In this document: positions 9,642 to 17,381 of the stretch, piece by piece
How positions within the stretch are numbered: the stretch's first letter is position 1
Layout: every line of letters starts with the position of its first letter
Assembly: GCF_014643735.1 (NCBI RefSeq)
Contig: NZ_BMKA01000002.1
Location: forward strand, 744,001-808,000
Source: Neptunicoccus cionae
Lineage (GTDB): Bacteria; Pseudomonadota; Alphaproteobacteria; Rhodobacterales; Rhodobacteraceae
Direction of reading: 5' to 3'
DNA: 64,000 nucleotides
Made by a program: the position numbers and the translations under genes
Notes under the pieces: model-generated
What the model was told of the DNA's origin: nothing
The model's input: the letters and a program-made list of their open reading frames with translations, nothing else
The model's database searches: none

Positions 9642-11396
9642 ATGAAACACACGAATATTCTGCGGCCTTTGGCCGTCATGCTGGGGCTTGCCCTTAGCAC
9701 TGCCGCGCAGGCAGGCACCTATGACATCACTGTCGACAAAATCCGGATCGACACCGGCACCTTCAAAAAGAAAGGGATCGGTTATAACGGCAGCCAGACC
9801 CCGACCATCCTGAATTTTCAGGAAGGCGAAGATGTGGTGATCCGCGTAAAGAACAATCTGCGCGAAAGCACTTCGATCCACTGGCATGGTCTTATTCTGC
9901 CATTCCAGCAGGACGGCGTTCCCGGCATCAGCTTTAGCGGCATTAAGCCGGGCGAGACCTTCACCTATCGCTTCCCGATCGAACAGGCGGGCACCTACTG
10001 GTTCCACAGTCACTCTAAATTTCAGGAACCGGACGGTGCTTACGGGGCTATTGTGATTGCGCCGAAAGGCGGCGAGGCGGTGCCCACGCAGCGCGATTAT
10101 GTGGTCCAGCTGACAGACAAACATCCACACAGCGGTTCGCGGATTTTCCGCAACCTCAAAGGCTCGGCGGATTATTACAACCGTGCGCAGCGCACAGTGC
10201 AGGATCTGATCGAAGACGCAGGTGCTGATGGCCTGAAAGCCGCTCTGCAGAATCGCAAGATGTGGGGGGCAATGCGAATGATGCCCACGGACATCGAGGA
10301 CGTTCAGGGTTTCACACCTCTCATCAACGGTGAGAGCACATCTCAGAACTGGACAGGCATTTTCAAGCCGGGCGAGAAGGTCCGCCTGCGGCTGATCAAC
10401 TCGTCGGCCACAACGTATTTTGACGTGCGCGTTCCCGGTCTCAAGATGACTGTCGTACAAGCGGACGGCAATGACGTTAAACCGGTACGGGTGGACGAAC
10501 TGCGCATTGCCGTGGCTGAAACCTACGATGTGATCGTCCAGCCGCGCGAGGCTAAGGCCTATTCGATTATTGGAGAAAGCGCAGGGCGAACCGCAATGGT
10601 GCGTGGCACATTGGCCCCGTCCGCAAACATGGTCGGCCCTTTCTACAAGATGCGCCCCAAGCCACTTTTGACCATGGCCGACATGGGCGGGATGATGTCT
10701 GGCATGGACCACTCCGGTATGGATATGTCAGCATCCGACAATTCCGAAATAGACATGAGCGGCTTTGATATGTCAGGCATGGATCACTCTGGCCACGATA
10801 TGAGCGGAATGGACATGTCCGGCATGGACCACTCCGGCCACGATATGGGCGGAATGGAAATGTCAGGCATGGATATGGGAGGCGACTTGCCTGTGGTTCC
10901 GGCCGAAGGGGCAGCGGGCGCGTCCTTCTACGCACCGGGAAGCGGTCTCATCCCGACAGCGGCGAGTAGCGGTAAGTTTCTTGGCTACGAAGATCTCGCA
11001 GCACGCAAACCGCTGTATCGCGACCGACCCGCCACGCGCGAGATCGAGATCCGCCTGACCGGCAACATGGAGCGCTACATCTGGTCCATCGACGGCGTCA
11101 AATACGAGGACGCAGATCCGATCCGGCTCAAGTACGGGGAGCGTGTGCGCTTTAAGTTCGTCAACGAAACCATGATGGCACACCCGATGCACCTGCACGG
11201 CATGTGGACGATCATCGACACCGGCAAAGGTGCCTACGACCCCGTGAAGCATACGGTAAGCGTAGCACCCGGTACGACGCTTTACACAGAAACCGAAGTC
11301 GATGCGCCGGGTCAGTGGGCCTTTCACTGTCACCTCTCTTATCACATGGCTGGCGGGATGTTCCGCAAGGTCATCGTCGAAGGCGGCCCCGCCTGA
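9642..11396 (+). CDS. copA: Periplasmic multicopper oxidase CopA
   Basis: A 584-residue copper-resistance oxidase that converts Cu(I) to the less toxic Cu(II) in the periplasm. Copper-ligand motifs are HWHGLILPFQQDG (about residue 85), WFHSHSKFQEPDGAYG (about 120), HPMHLHGMW (about 513) and the C-terminal AFHCHLSYHMAGGM (about 563), which supplies the type 1 site with an axial Met. A Met/His/Asp-rich insert at about 344-416 (repeated MDHSGHDMSGMDMSG) is typical of CopA/PcoA and likely sequesters copper. I chose ATG 9642 because a Sec-like signal (LRPLAVMLGLALSTAAQA) follows. Most CopA proteins are Tat-exported, yet no twin-arginine is visible here, even with the upstream in-frame extension. 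Confidence 0.93.
   Translation: MKHTNILRPLAVMLGLALSTAAQAGTYDITVDKIRIDTGTFKKKGIGYNGSQTPTILNFQEGEDVVIRVKNNLRESTSIHWHGLILPFQQDGVPGISFSGIKPGETFTYRFPIEQAGTYWFHSHSKFQEPDGAYGAIVIAPKGGEAVPTQRDYVVQLTDKHPHSGSRIFRNLKGSADYYNRAQRTVQDLIEDAGADGLKAALQNRKMWGAMRMMPTDIEDVQGFTPLINGESTSQNWTGIFKPGEKVRLRLINSSATTYFDVRVPGLKMTVVQADGNDVKPVRVDELRIAVAETYDVIVQPREAKAYSIIGESAGRTAMVRGTLAPSANMVGPFYKMRPKPLLTMADMGGMMSGMDHSGMDMSASDNSEIDMSGFDMSGMDHSGHDMSGMDMSGMDHSGHDMGGMEMSGMDMGGDLPVVPAEGAAGASFYAPGSGLIPTAASSGKFLGYEDLAARKPLYRDRPATREIEIRLTGNMERYIWSIDGVKYEDADPIRLKYGERVRFKFVNETMMAHPMHLHGMWTIIDTGKGAYDPVKHTVSVAPGTTLYTETEVDAPGQWAFHCHLSYHMAGGMFRKVIVEGGPA
10776..10865 (+). repeat. Two tandem 45-bp units in the CopA Met-rich insert
   Basis: Units at 10776-10820 and 10821-10865 are near-identical and encode a 15-residue module of the type GMDHSGHDMSGMDMS. 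Shorter, more degenerate versions lie on either side. In-frame tandem duplication of a copper-binding module suggests the copy number can expand or contract. Confidence 0.8.
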
Positions 11397-11425
11397 TGGG
11401 CGCGTATTTCAAGGAAAACAAAGAC

Positions 11426-12142
11426 ATGAAAAAACTGCTACTTGGACTGGCTTTCGGGCCGTTGTTCGCGCTGCCTTTTGCCCCAGCTGCTCTGGCCGAT
11501 GTGGGTGTTTCCCCAACAGTCTGGGGCGTGCGCACCGACAAGCTTGAATACCGGTTTGGCGATGATGAAAAGTCCCTCGCCTGGGAACTCCAGGCTTGGG
11601 TCGGCAATGACGAACTGCGGCTCGCATTTCTAAGCGAAGGCGTGAAGATCGAAGGCGGTGACTTTGAGGAGATGGACACCCAGATCCGGCTTCAAAAACC
11701 GATTACAGATTTCTTCGACGGCTTCGTCGGGGTCGCCGCGTCAACGCCGGATGGAGTGCCCGAACGCTATTACGGGACTCTCGGTGTAACCGGACTTGCT
11801 CCGCAGTGGTTTGAGGTCGAAGCGGCAATCTACGTGTCCGAATACTCCTATATCGGGGCAGAGGTCGAATACGAAGGCCTGTTGACCAACCGGCTGATCC
11901 TGACGCCTTCCATCGAACTCAGCGTGCCGCTGGTGGATGATCCTGAAAGGGGGACCGCAGCGTGGGCACCCAGTGTCGAATTGGGGCTGCGCCTTGGTTA
12001 CGATCTGATCGGACGCAGCGTCTCCCCCTATATCGGCGTGAACTACGAGCGCGATTTTGGTGGGACAGCCAGCATTAGCCGCAATGCCGGCGAAAGCGTC
12101 GAAGAATTGTCCGGCGTGATCGGCATAAACTTCAACTTCTGA
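11426..12142 (+). CDS. copB: Copper resistance outer-membrane protein CopB
   Basis: The 238-residue product has a signal peptide (MKKLLLGLAFGPLFALPFAP..ALA) and then a beta-rich, aromatic-alternating sequence ending in a terminal Phe (GVIGINFNF), as expected of an outer-membrane barrel. It matches the CopB/PcoB family, which works with CopA in copper tolerance. Length is at the short end because the Met-rich N-terminal region of many CopB proteins is absent. An upstream in-frame ATG overlaps the copA stop (TGATG). I prefer 11426 because AAGGA precedes it and the signal peptide starts there. It probably shares a transcript with copA and copC. Confidence 0.85.
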   Translation: MKKLLLGLAFGPLFALPFAPAALADVGVSPTVWGVRTDKLEYRFGDDEKSLAWELQAWVGNDELRLAFLSEGVKIEGGDFEEMDTQIRLQKPITDFFDGFVGVAASTPDGVPERYYGTLGVTGLAPQWFEVEAAIYVSEYSYIGAEVEYEGLLTNRLILTPSIELSVPLVDDPERGTAAWAPSVELGLRLGYDLIGRSVSPYIGVNYERDFGGTASISRNAGESVEELSGVIGINFNF

Positions 12143-12229
12143 TTTTCCCGTGTCCCCTTTGGTATTGCCACACAAGCAATCCTGAGGGGGGCGCAGTCTA
12201 GCAACTTGAACCTAACTAAGGAAAAACCA

Positions 12230-12592
12230 ATGAAACTTCGCAATATCTTCAGCTCTGCAATTGTCTCGGCCAGCCTTGTTCTTGGCGGTGGTGCTGCACT
12301 GGCCCACAGCAAAGGCATGATGACGATGCCAAGCAACGGCCAAACCGTCAGCACAGGCACCAAAGTGATGCACCTGATGTTTACCGAACCCATGAAGATC
12401 ACGACCGTTAAGATGAAGGCGCCTGATGGGAAGACCTATAAAATCAGCGGTCCCGCAGCGGGCAAAGCCGTGAAAACCTGGGAAGGTAAACTGCCCAAGC
12501 TCGCCCCTGGCAGCTATAAGATTGATTGGCGCGGCATGTCACCGGACGGTCATCCAATGAACGGCGATTTCGCGTTCAAAGTGGCTAAGTGA
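12230..12592 (+). CDS. copC: Periplasmic copper-binding protein CopC
   Basis: The 120-residue protein has a signal peptide ending ALA|HSKGMM. The mature N-terminal His and a later (S)PDGHPMNGDFAF motif are the Cu(II)-site features of the CopC/YcnJ domain, and the predicted fold is the small CopC beta barrel. ATG 12230 is preceded by AAGGA at a good distance. It sits directly upstream of copD with stop/start overlap, matching the known CopC-CopD pair in which CopC hands copper to the membrane protein CopD. Confidence 0.9.
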   Translation: MKLRNIFSSAIVSASLVLGGGAALAHSKGMMTMPSNGQTVSTGTKVMHLMFTEPMKITTVKMKAPDGKTYKISGPAAGKAVKTWEGKLPKLAPGSYKIDWRGMSPDGHPMNGDFAFKVAK

Positions 12593-12594
12593 TC

Positions 12595-13473
12595 ATGGGC
12601 GGAGTTCTTGCCGCACTGGAACCGGTGCAGATCGCCTCGATCCTTGTCAAAGCCGGGATGTACATCAGTGTTCTGCTGGCGGCGGGCTCCGTCATTAATC
12701 TCTGGCTCCTTTCGGAGCTGGATACCGATGCAAGCCGCCGTCTGAGGCGGCTTGCAGCATGGAGTGCCGTGACGGGCATCCTGTTCAGCGCGCTGAACAT
12801 TCCTGTCCGTGCGGCGTTTTTTTATGGTGGAGTTGAAGGCGTTTTTGACGCCACGATGCTTCAGATCGCTGTGTTCAGCCCGCTTGGGTATTCCGTTATG
12901 GTCGATACTTTGGGGCTTGCGGCCATTGCTACCGTTGTGCTCAATCGGAATTGGCTACGACCCATCGCTTATTTGGGTGTCGCCCTTGTTGCCATCAGTT
13001 TTACGATGCGGGGACATGCGACCAATGATCCAAGATGGGCGCTTTCGACGCTTCTGGTGATGCACATTATCGCAGCCAGTTTCTGGATCGGGGGGTTCTT
13101 TCCGCTTTACGATATGGCCGGTCGTGGCAATGCAGCAGCGGTACGCACCGTCGAACGGTTCGGGAAAGCGGCGCTGGTTATGGTGGGTCTGCTGATCACT
13201 GCAGGCGTTGTGATCCTTGTGATTTTGGCGGGCGATCCGATCGCGGTTCTAACCCAGCCATGGGGACAGTTTCTGGCGCTTAAGCTGGTTGTGGTGTCCG
13301 TGCTGATCGGCCTTGCCGGTCTGAACAAGCTGCGCTTAACACCGGCGTTGGCAGATAGCGGGGATGGCACGCCATTGCGCAAATCCATCCAATGGGAAAT
13401 GGCGGCCTTTATCATGATCCTTCTCATAACCGCGACTTTCACCTCAACGGTTGCTCCTGATCATGTCGGATAA
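12595..13473 (+). CDS. copD: Inner-membrane copper resistance/transport protein CopD
   Basis: About 292 residues with roughly eight hydrophobic segments. The CopD-family core is visible as MHIIAASFWIGGFFPL with its membrane histidine, plus RGHATNDPR. CopD is thought to move copper across the inner membrane with CopC. An alternative GTG start at 12589 overlaps the copC stop; I chose the ATG six bases later. This is the last gene of the copper operon, and no terminator is obvious after it. Confidence 0.88.
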   Translation: MGGVLAALEPVQIASILVKAGMYISVLLAAGSVINLWLLSELDTDASRRLRRLAAWSAVTGILFSALNIPVRAAFFYGGVEGVFDATMLQIAVFSPLGYSVMVDTLGLAAIATVVLNRNWLRPIAYLGVALVAISFTMRGHATNDPRWALSTLLVMHIIAASFWIGGFFPLYDMAGRGNAAAVRTVERFGKAALVMVGLLITAGVVILVILAGDPIAVLTQPWGQFLALKLVVVSVLIGLAGLNKLRLTPALADSGDGTPLRKSIQWEMAAFIMILLITATFTSTVAPDHVG

Positions 13474-13903
13474 CACCAAAAATAATGCAGGTATCAGGAA
13501 AATATCATACCTCCTAAACGCCAAAGGGTGGCCGTCAGCGGGCAGATTTCTAAACTCACTTAGGGTTCACTTTTGCGCGTTTCTCGACAAAGGCGAACGG
13601 AACGCCACGGCCATCCTCACAGCCCAGCTGTTATTCGGCAGCGGTTTGCAATGCAAACCACAACAGGCCAATGACGGTTAGCTTTATAAGGTTACGGAAA
13701 CGGTCCAATGGAGACCTTGGTGCAGTCGGCAGCGAATGGCGACAACGAGCCCGATTTCAACCATCGCTGCGATCGTCTCAAATGGCTACTTCATCTTGGG
13801 TCACAACTTGACAACACATCAATATGTGCTCTTTCAAGTTCGTAATACGAGAGTTTAGGTGCAGCGGAACGTGATAGCGAAGTCCGCTGATCTCGCTAAC
13901 GTT
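13474..13903. other. Intergenic stretch with traces of a decayed small gene
   Basis: This is the convergent gap between copD and the IclR gene. No intact gene is convincing. On the minus strand, reading from about 13700 down to 13556, one frame gives a coherent membrane-like segment (LIKLTVIGLLWFALQTAAE), then a single stop, then QLGCEDGRGVPFAFVEKR and a stop. That looks like the remains of a small membrane protein gene broken by a nonsense codon, but I recognise no family and the run is short. The rest shows nothing. Confidence 0.35.
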
Positions 13904-14659
13904 TCATTGCATTTCCGAAATCCGCAATGCGCAATTGCGTACTTGTTCAATCTGAGCCTCTGTTGGACGCAGCTGATTACGGTGGCCGGAAATGTTAATG
14001 GCTCCGATCACATGCTTTGACCGATCAAAAATAGGCGCAGCAATTGCAACCGTACCTTCAGCGAGTTGCGACGCCTGTGCTACGTAACCACGCTTCCGGT
14101 CAGCGGTCAGGGCGGCCTTCAATTCCGTCAGAGTTTCTATCGTGCCATCCGTGAATTTCTCAAACGCATAGCCTTCAAACCGGCGATCAAGTTCGGCTGT
14201 GCTGAGATGTGCCAACATGATGCGACCCATAGAGGTCGCAAAGGCCGGAAGGCGGGAGCCGACGGGGATGTTTGAAACCATTGGACTGGCTGACATCGCC
14301 CGGTAAATGTAAACCGCTTCGGTATTTTCAAGCACTGCAACATGTACGGAAAATCCCGAAACGTCGCGCAGTGAACGTGCATGCAACGCCGCCACATCGC
14401 CTAGATCAAGAGATTTGATATAACTGTAACCCAGCTCCATCACGCGCGGAGCAAGTCGGAAACTGCGGGATTTCTCATCTTTTACCAAAAACCCCTCTTG
14501 TTCCAAAGTATGGACAAATCGAAAAGCTGCAGAGCTGGTGACAGATATTTCCTCAGCAATCTGGGACAGAGTCATACCCGCCCTGCCGGCGCCGAAAGCT
14601 TCGAGAATTTTTAGCCCCCGAAGTAGAGAGTTCGATTGGTATTTATTGCCTTTTGTCAT
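13904..14659 (-). CDS. IclR-family transcriptional regulator
   Basis: The 251-residue protein has an N-terminal winged helix (about residues 8-70: SLLRGLKILEAFG, then LSQIAEEISVTSSAAFRFVHTL) and the IclR effector domain (about 80-250, including GTVAIAAPIF and INISG). IclR proteins bind promoters as dimers or tetramers and respond to small aromatic or carboxylic metabolites. Just downstream on the same strand-facing side lie the hutF remnant, hutG and the divergent TAXI importer. Control of N-formylglutamate or importer genes is therefore a reasonable inference. Confidence 0.88.
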   Translation of the reverse strand: MTKGNKYQSNSLLRGLKILEAFGAGRAGMTLSQIAEEISVTSSAAFRFVHTLEQEGFLVKDEKSRSFRLAPRVMELGYSYIKSLDLGDVAALHARSLRDVSGFSVHVAVLENTEAVYIYRAMSASPMVSNIPVGSRLPAFATSMGRIMLAHLSTAELDRRFEGYAFEKFTDGTIETLTELKAALTADRKRGYVAQASQLAEGTVAIAAPIFDRSKHVIGAINISGHRNQLRPTEAQIEQVRNCALRISEMQ

Positions 14660-14666
14660 GCATCAG

Positions 14667-14921
14667 TCATAGTTTTTGCGCCCACCGCTGCATAGTAGAA
14701 ATATAACTAGCGTCGTTTCCGGCCTGCTGAGGGTGTTGGAAAGAGTTGCTCTGCAGGTTCGGCATGCCAGGCACAACCGGGTTTTCAATCACCGAATAAC
14801 AGCTCGGATTGTCACCCTGAACCAGCGTTTCAATATTACCGGTATCGGTAACGGTTGCGGGTACGTTCTGACGCCAACCTTGGTCCATCAGCGCTTGCTT
14901 GAAATGAAAACCCGTTGTCAT
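14667..14921 (-). pseudogene. hutF: N-terminal remnant of formimidoylglutamate deiminase
   Basis: The 84-codon ORF starts like HutF-type amidohydrolases, with a beta-rich N-terminal domain and VVPGMPNLQSNSFQH, where functional family members have a metal-binding (N/H)xHxHxFQ motif. Here His has become Gln and Asn. After FQH the catalytic barrel, about 370 residues, is gone and replaced by a short tail (AGNDASYISTMQRWAQKL). This therefore looks like a decayed fragment by large internal deletion. It adjoins hutG, whose product acts directly after HutF in histidine degradation. The assignment rests on motif resemblance only. Confidence 0.5.
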
Positions 14922-15001
14922 TTGCCTTCCTTTGTTCCTGCACCGGAGCAGTGGTTGTCAGTATCTGTAGGGCAGCAGCGTCGGGGCTGAGTACCCACTG
15001 G

Positions 15002-15802
15002 TCAGGAATTGGTGTCAATTTCGTCCAGCAACGTGGATACCAGATCTTTAATGGCGATCTTCAACTTGTCCGCTTTTCCGTGCACGAGATCCCACGGAGC
15101 ACGTTCTTCCATATAGGTCGCCTGCGCGATTTCGAGTTGCAGCGCGTGAACGTTCTCGTTGGGCTGGCCGTAATGTCTGGTAATGTAACCACCTTTGAAG
15201 CGACCATTTTTCACAAAGCTATAACGACCTGACTGAAGAGAGTTTTCGGCGCGGGCCTCAAAGCGGGCATCAGTGCTCTCGCCGCTGTTGGTTCCCAGAT
15301 TGAAGTCTGGCAGCACGCCATCAAACAGTCTGGGCACCTGTGACCGGATGGAATGCAGATCAACCAGAATACATATTCCGAACTGCGCCTTGATCCGCTG
15401 GATTTCAGCATCCAAAGCCTGATGATAAGGCACCCAGTATGATTGAACACGCGCATGCACATCATCTGTGTCTGGCGTCTGGCCCTCCCGATAAAGTGGA
15501 CTACCATCAAAGTCGATTTGCGACACCAGGCCAGTTGTCGGCCCCGCATAAAGCGGCGTGTCTTCGTCGGAGCGGTTCAGATCCACTACATAGCGTGAAT
15601 AGTTCGCGGCAACGACGCTGACCCCCAGATCGGTGCAGGCCAACGCCATCTGATCCATGTGCCAATCCGTGTCTTTCAGCTCCAGCGCGTCTTCCCGCAG
15701 TCGGCTTTTGATACCGCTGGGCAGGAGTGTTCCAGCATGTGGCACATTCAGCAAAACAGGCTTGGACCCCGTCACGAGTGTCATCAGGTTTGAAGCCGCC
15801 AT
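15002..15802 (-). CDS. hutG: N-formylglutamate amidohydrolase (deformylase)
   Basis: The 266-residue zinc enzyme of the N-formylglutamate amidohydrolase family hydrolyses N-formyl-L-glutamate to glutamate and formate in the last step of one histidine-degradation branch. Family motifs include LLNVPHAGTLLP near the N-terminus, YVVDLNRSDEDTPLY, LVDLHSI and GGYITRHYG followed by LQLEIAQATYMEE. I start at the ATG at 15802 because AAAGGACAGGCA precedes it; a longer in-frame start exists 13 codons upstream. It is divergent from the TAXI importer operon, and the rest of the hut pathway is absent here except the adjacent hutF remnant. Confidence 0.88.
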   Translation of the reverse strand: MAASNLMTLVTGSKPVLLNVPHAGTLLPSGIKSRLREDALELKDTDWHMDQMALACTDLGVSVVAANYSRYVVDLNRSDEDTPLYAGPTTGLVSQIDFDGSPLYREGQTPDTDDVHARVQSYWVPYHQALDAEIQRIKAQFGICILVDLHSIRSQVPRLFDGVLPDFNLGTNSGESTDARFEARAENSLQSGRYSFVKNGRFKGGYITRHYGQPNENVHALQLEIAQATYMEERAPWDLVHGKADKLKIAIKDLVSTLLDEIDTNS

Positions 15803-15916
15803 TGCCTGTCCTTTTTCATAATTGAAATTCATCTTTGACATTTGAAACTGGTTGAGTCAATGATCCACCTGCCGGGTCGCGAGATGAATCCCGGTTGGCA
15901 TCAACAGGAGGACAAA

Positions 15917-16894
15917 ATGCTTACTCGCAGAACCCTTATGCTTTCAGCAGCAGCCGCGCCCTTAGCTGGGCTTACCGGCCAAGTAGCCAGCGCGCAGTCG
16001 CGCTCTTTCTTCGGCATCGCAACCGGCGGTACCGGCGGCACCTACTATCCGCTCGGCGGCATGCTTGCTCAGCTGATTTCAAATACTGCTGAACTGCCCG
16101 GTACCAAGCTGTCGGCAACGGCGGAAACCGGCAACGCTTCGGTGGCGAACACCAAACTCTTAAGCCGTGGTGAAATCGAAAGCGCCTTTGCCGCCGCAGA
16201 TATCTTGGACGCGGCCTACAAAGGCACCGGCCAGTTCGAAGATGGTAAAGTTGAGAACATCCGTGCAATCGGCGCTCTGTATCCGGAAACCGTGCAGCTG
16301 GTTGTTCGTGCGGACTCGGGCATTGAAAAGTTCGAAGATCTGGTGGGCAAGTCGATTTCGTCCGGTTCGCCGGGCTCTGGCCAATGGCAGCTTCTGGGCG
16401 ATCTGATCGAGGCCCATGGCATGTCGCGTGAGGATGTATCCGAAGACTATTCTTCTTTCTCGCAATCGGTAGAGAAGATCAAAGACGGCAATCTGGACGC
16501 ATCGTTGATTACCGCGGGCGCGCCGACATCTTCCGTGACCGAACTGGCCAACGGCCATGAAATCCGCATCGTGCCGCTGACCGGGCCTGCAATTGCCAAG
16601 CTGCAGGAAACACAGCCCTATTATGTCAGCTCGATCCTACCTGCCGGGTCGTATAAAGGTGTCGACGCTGAGGTGGAAACACTGGCGGTTCGCGCGATCT
16701 GGGCCACTCATGCTGATGTGCCCGAGGACATTATCTATGCTGTGACCAAAGCTCTGTATGAAAACACCGAGACTTTGGGAAAGGTGCACCCGAAGGGCCG
16801 AGAAATCGCCGCTGCGACGGCATTGCAGAGTGTCTCTATCCCGGTCCACCCTGGTGCGGCCAAATATTACCAAGAAATCGGTGTTGGGCAGTAA
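15917..16894 (+). CDS. TAXI-family TRAP transporter substrate-binding protein
   Basis: The 325-residue periplasmic binding protein has a twin-arginine-like signal (MLTRRTLMLSAAAAPLAG). The TAXI hallmark IATGGTGGTYYPLGG follows the signal, and TAETGNASVANTKLL comes next. ATG 15917 has AGGAGG upstream. TAXI proteins pair with a fused DctQM permease and take up glutamate or other carboxylates driven by an ion gradient. The permease is encoded two genes downstream. Divergent orientation from hutG suggests the cargo may be glutamate-like or N-formylglutamate. Confidence 0.92.
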   Translation: MLTRRTLMLSAAAAPLAGLTGQVASAQSRSFFGIATGGTGGTYYPLGGMLAQLISNTAELPGTKLSATAETGNASVANTKLLSRGEIESAFAAADILDAAYKGTGQFEDGKVENIRAIGALYPETVQLVVRADSGIEKFEDLVGKSISSGSPGSGQWQLLGDLIEAHGMSREDVSEDYSSFSQSVEKIKDGNLDASLITAGAPTSSVTELANGHEIRIVPLTGPAIAKLQETQPYYVSSILPAGSYKGVDAEVETLAVRAIWATHADVPEDIIYAVTKALYENTETLGKVHPKGREIAAATALQSVSIPVHPGAAKYYQEIGVGQ

Positions 16895-17369
16895 CACCCA
16901 TAAATTTGGCACTTGGAGGCTCGCTTTTTTAGCGGGCCTTCTTCTATTGCCATATGCGGCCGTGAGTGAGCCAGCCGTTGACAACCTGTGTATCTACCAA
17001 GGCTATTCCGACACAGTGCTTGCAAAATATTCACCGGACCGATCCGGAGTTTTCTCGTTATCCTTTGTGCATTCGGTCTCGCTCACACCGGTCGTTGATG
17101 TTTACGAAATAAGACCGGCGGGAATCCATCAGGTTGCGGAAATTTTTGAAGCGCATGGCGCTGGGCTCCCATCGTTTGATGGCGATGTCGGCGAAACCGG
17201 CTGGCGTTTTGAAAACGGAAAATTCATTGTGGAAATGGACAGGGAATTCCAACGCATACAGCTGCGGATACAGCGCGAATATCTCAACACGCTGCACATA
17301 GCGGAACAGAAAATCATACTTGCTGATTTTGAAGCCAAATCCATTGGGCTCCAAATCTGCAGGAAGTAG
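16881..17369 (+). CDS. DUF1850 protein of the TAXI-TRAP operon
   Basis: This protein begins at GTG 16881 (or TTG three bases on), overlapping the end of the binding-protein gene by 14 bases. The N-terminus has a signal/anchor stretch (LAFLAGLLLLPYAAV). The core contains FSLSFVHSVSLTPVVDVYEI and AHGAGLPSF, the DUF1850 signature with conserved His-Ser and Gly motifs. DUF1850 proteins are regularly encoded between TAXI binding proteins and their fused permeases, so a role as an accessory periplasmic component is likely. Their exact function is unknown. Confidence 0.75.
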   Translation: MLGSNTHKFGTWRLAFLAGLLLLPYAAVSEPAVDNLCIYQGYSDTVLAKYSPDRSGVFSLSFVHSVSLTPVVDVYEIRPAGIHQVAEIFEAHGAGLPSFDGDVGETGWRFENGKFIVEMDREFQRIQLRIQREYLNTLHIAEQKIILADFEAKSIGLQICRK

Positions 17370-17381
17370 GGAGACTAGACG

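Noticed and set aside
9615-10712. 365-codon minus-strand ORF opposite copA
   Set aside because: It is a GC-driven antisense shadow of a firmly identified multicopper oxidase.
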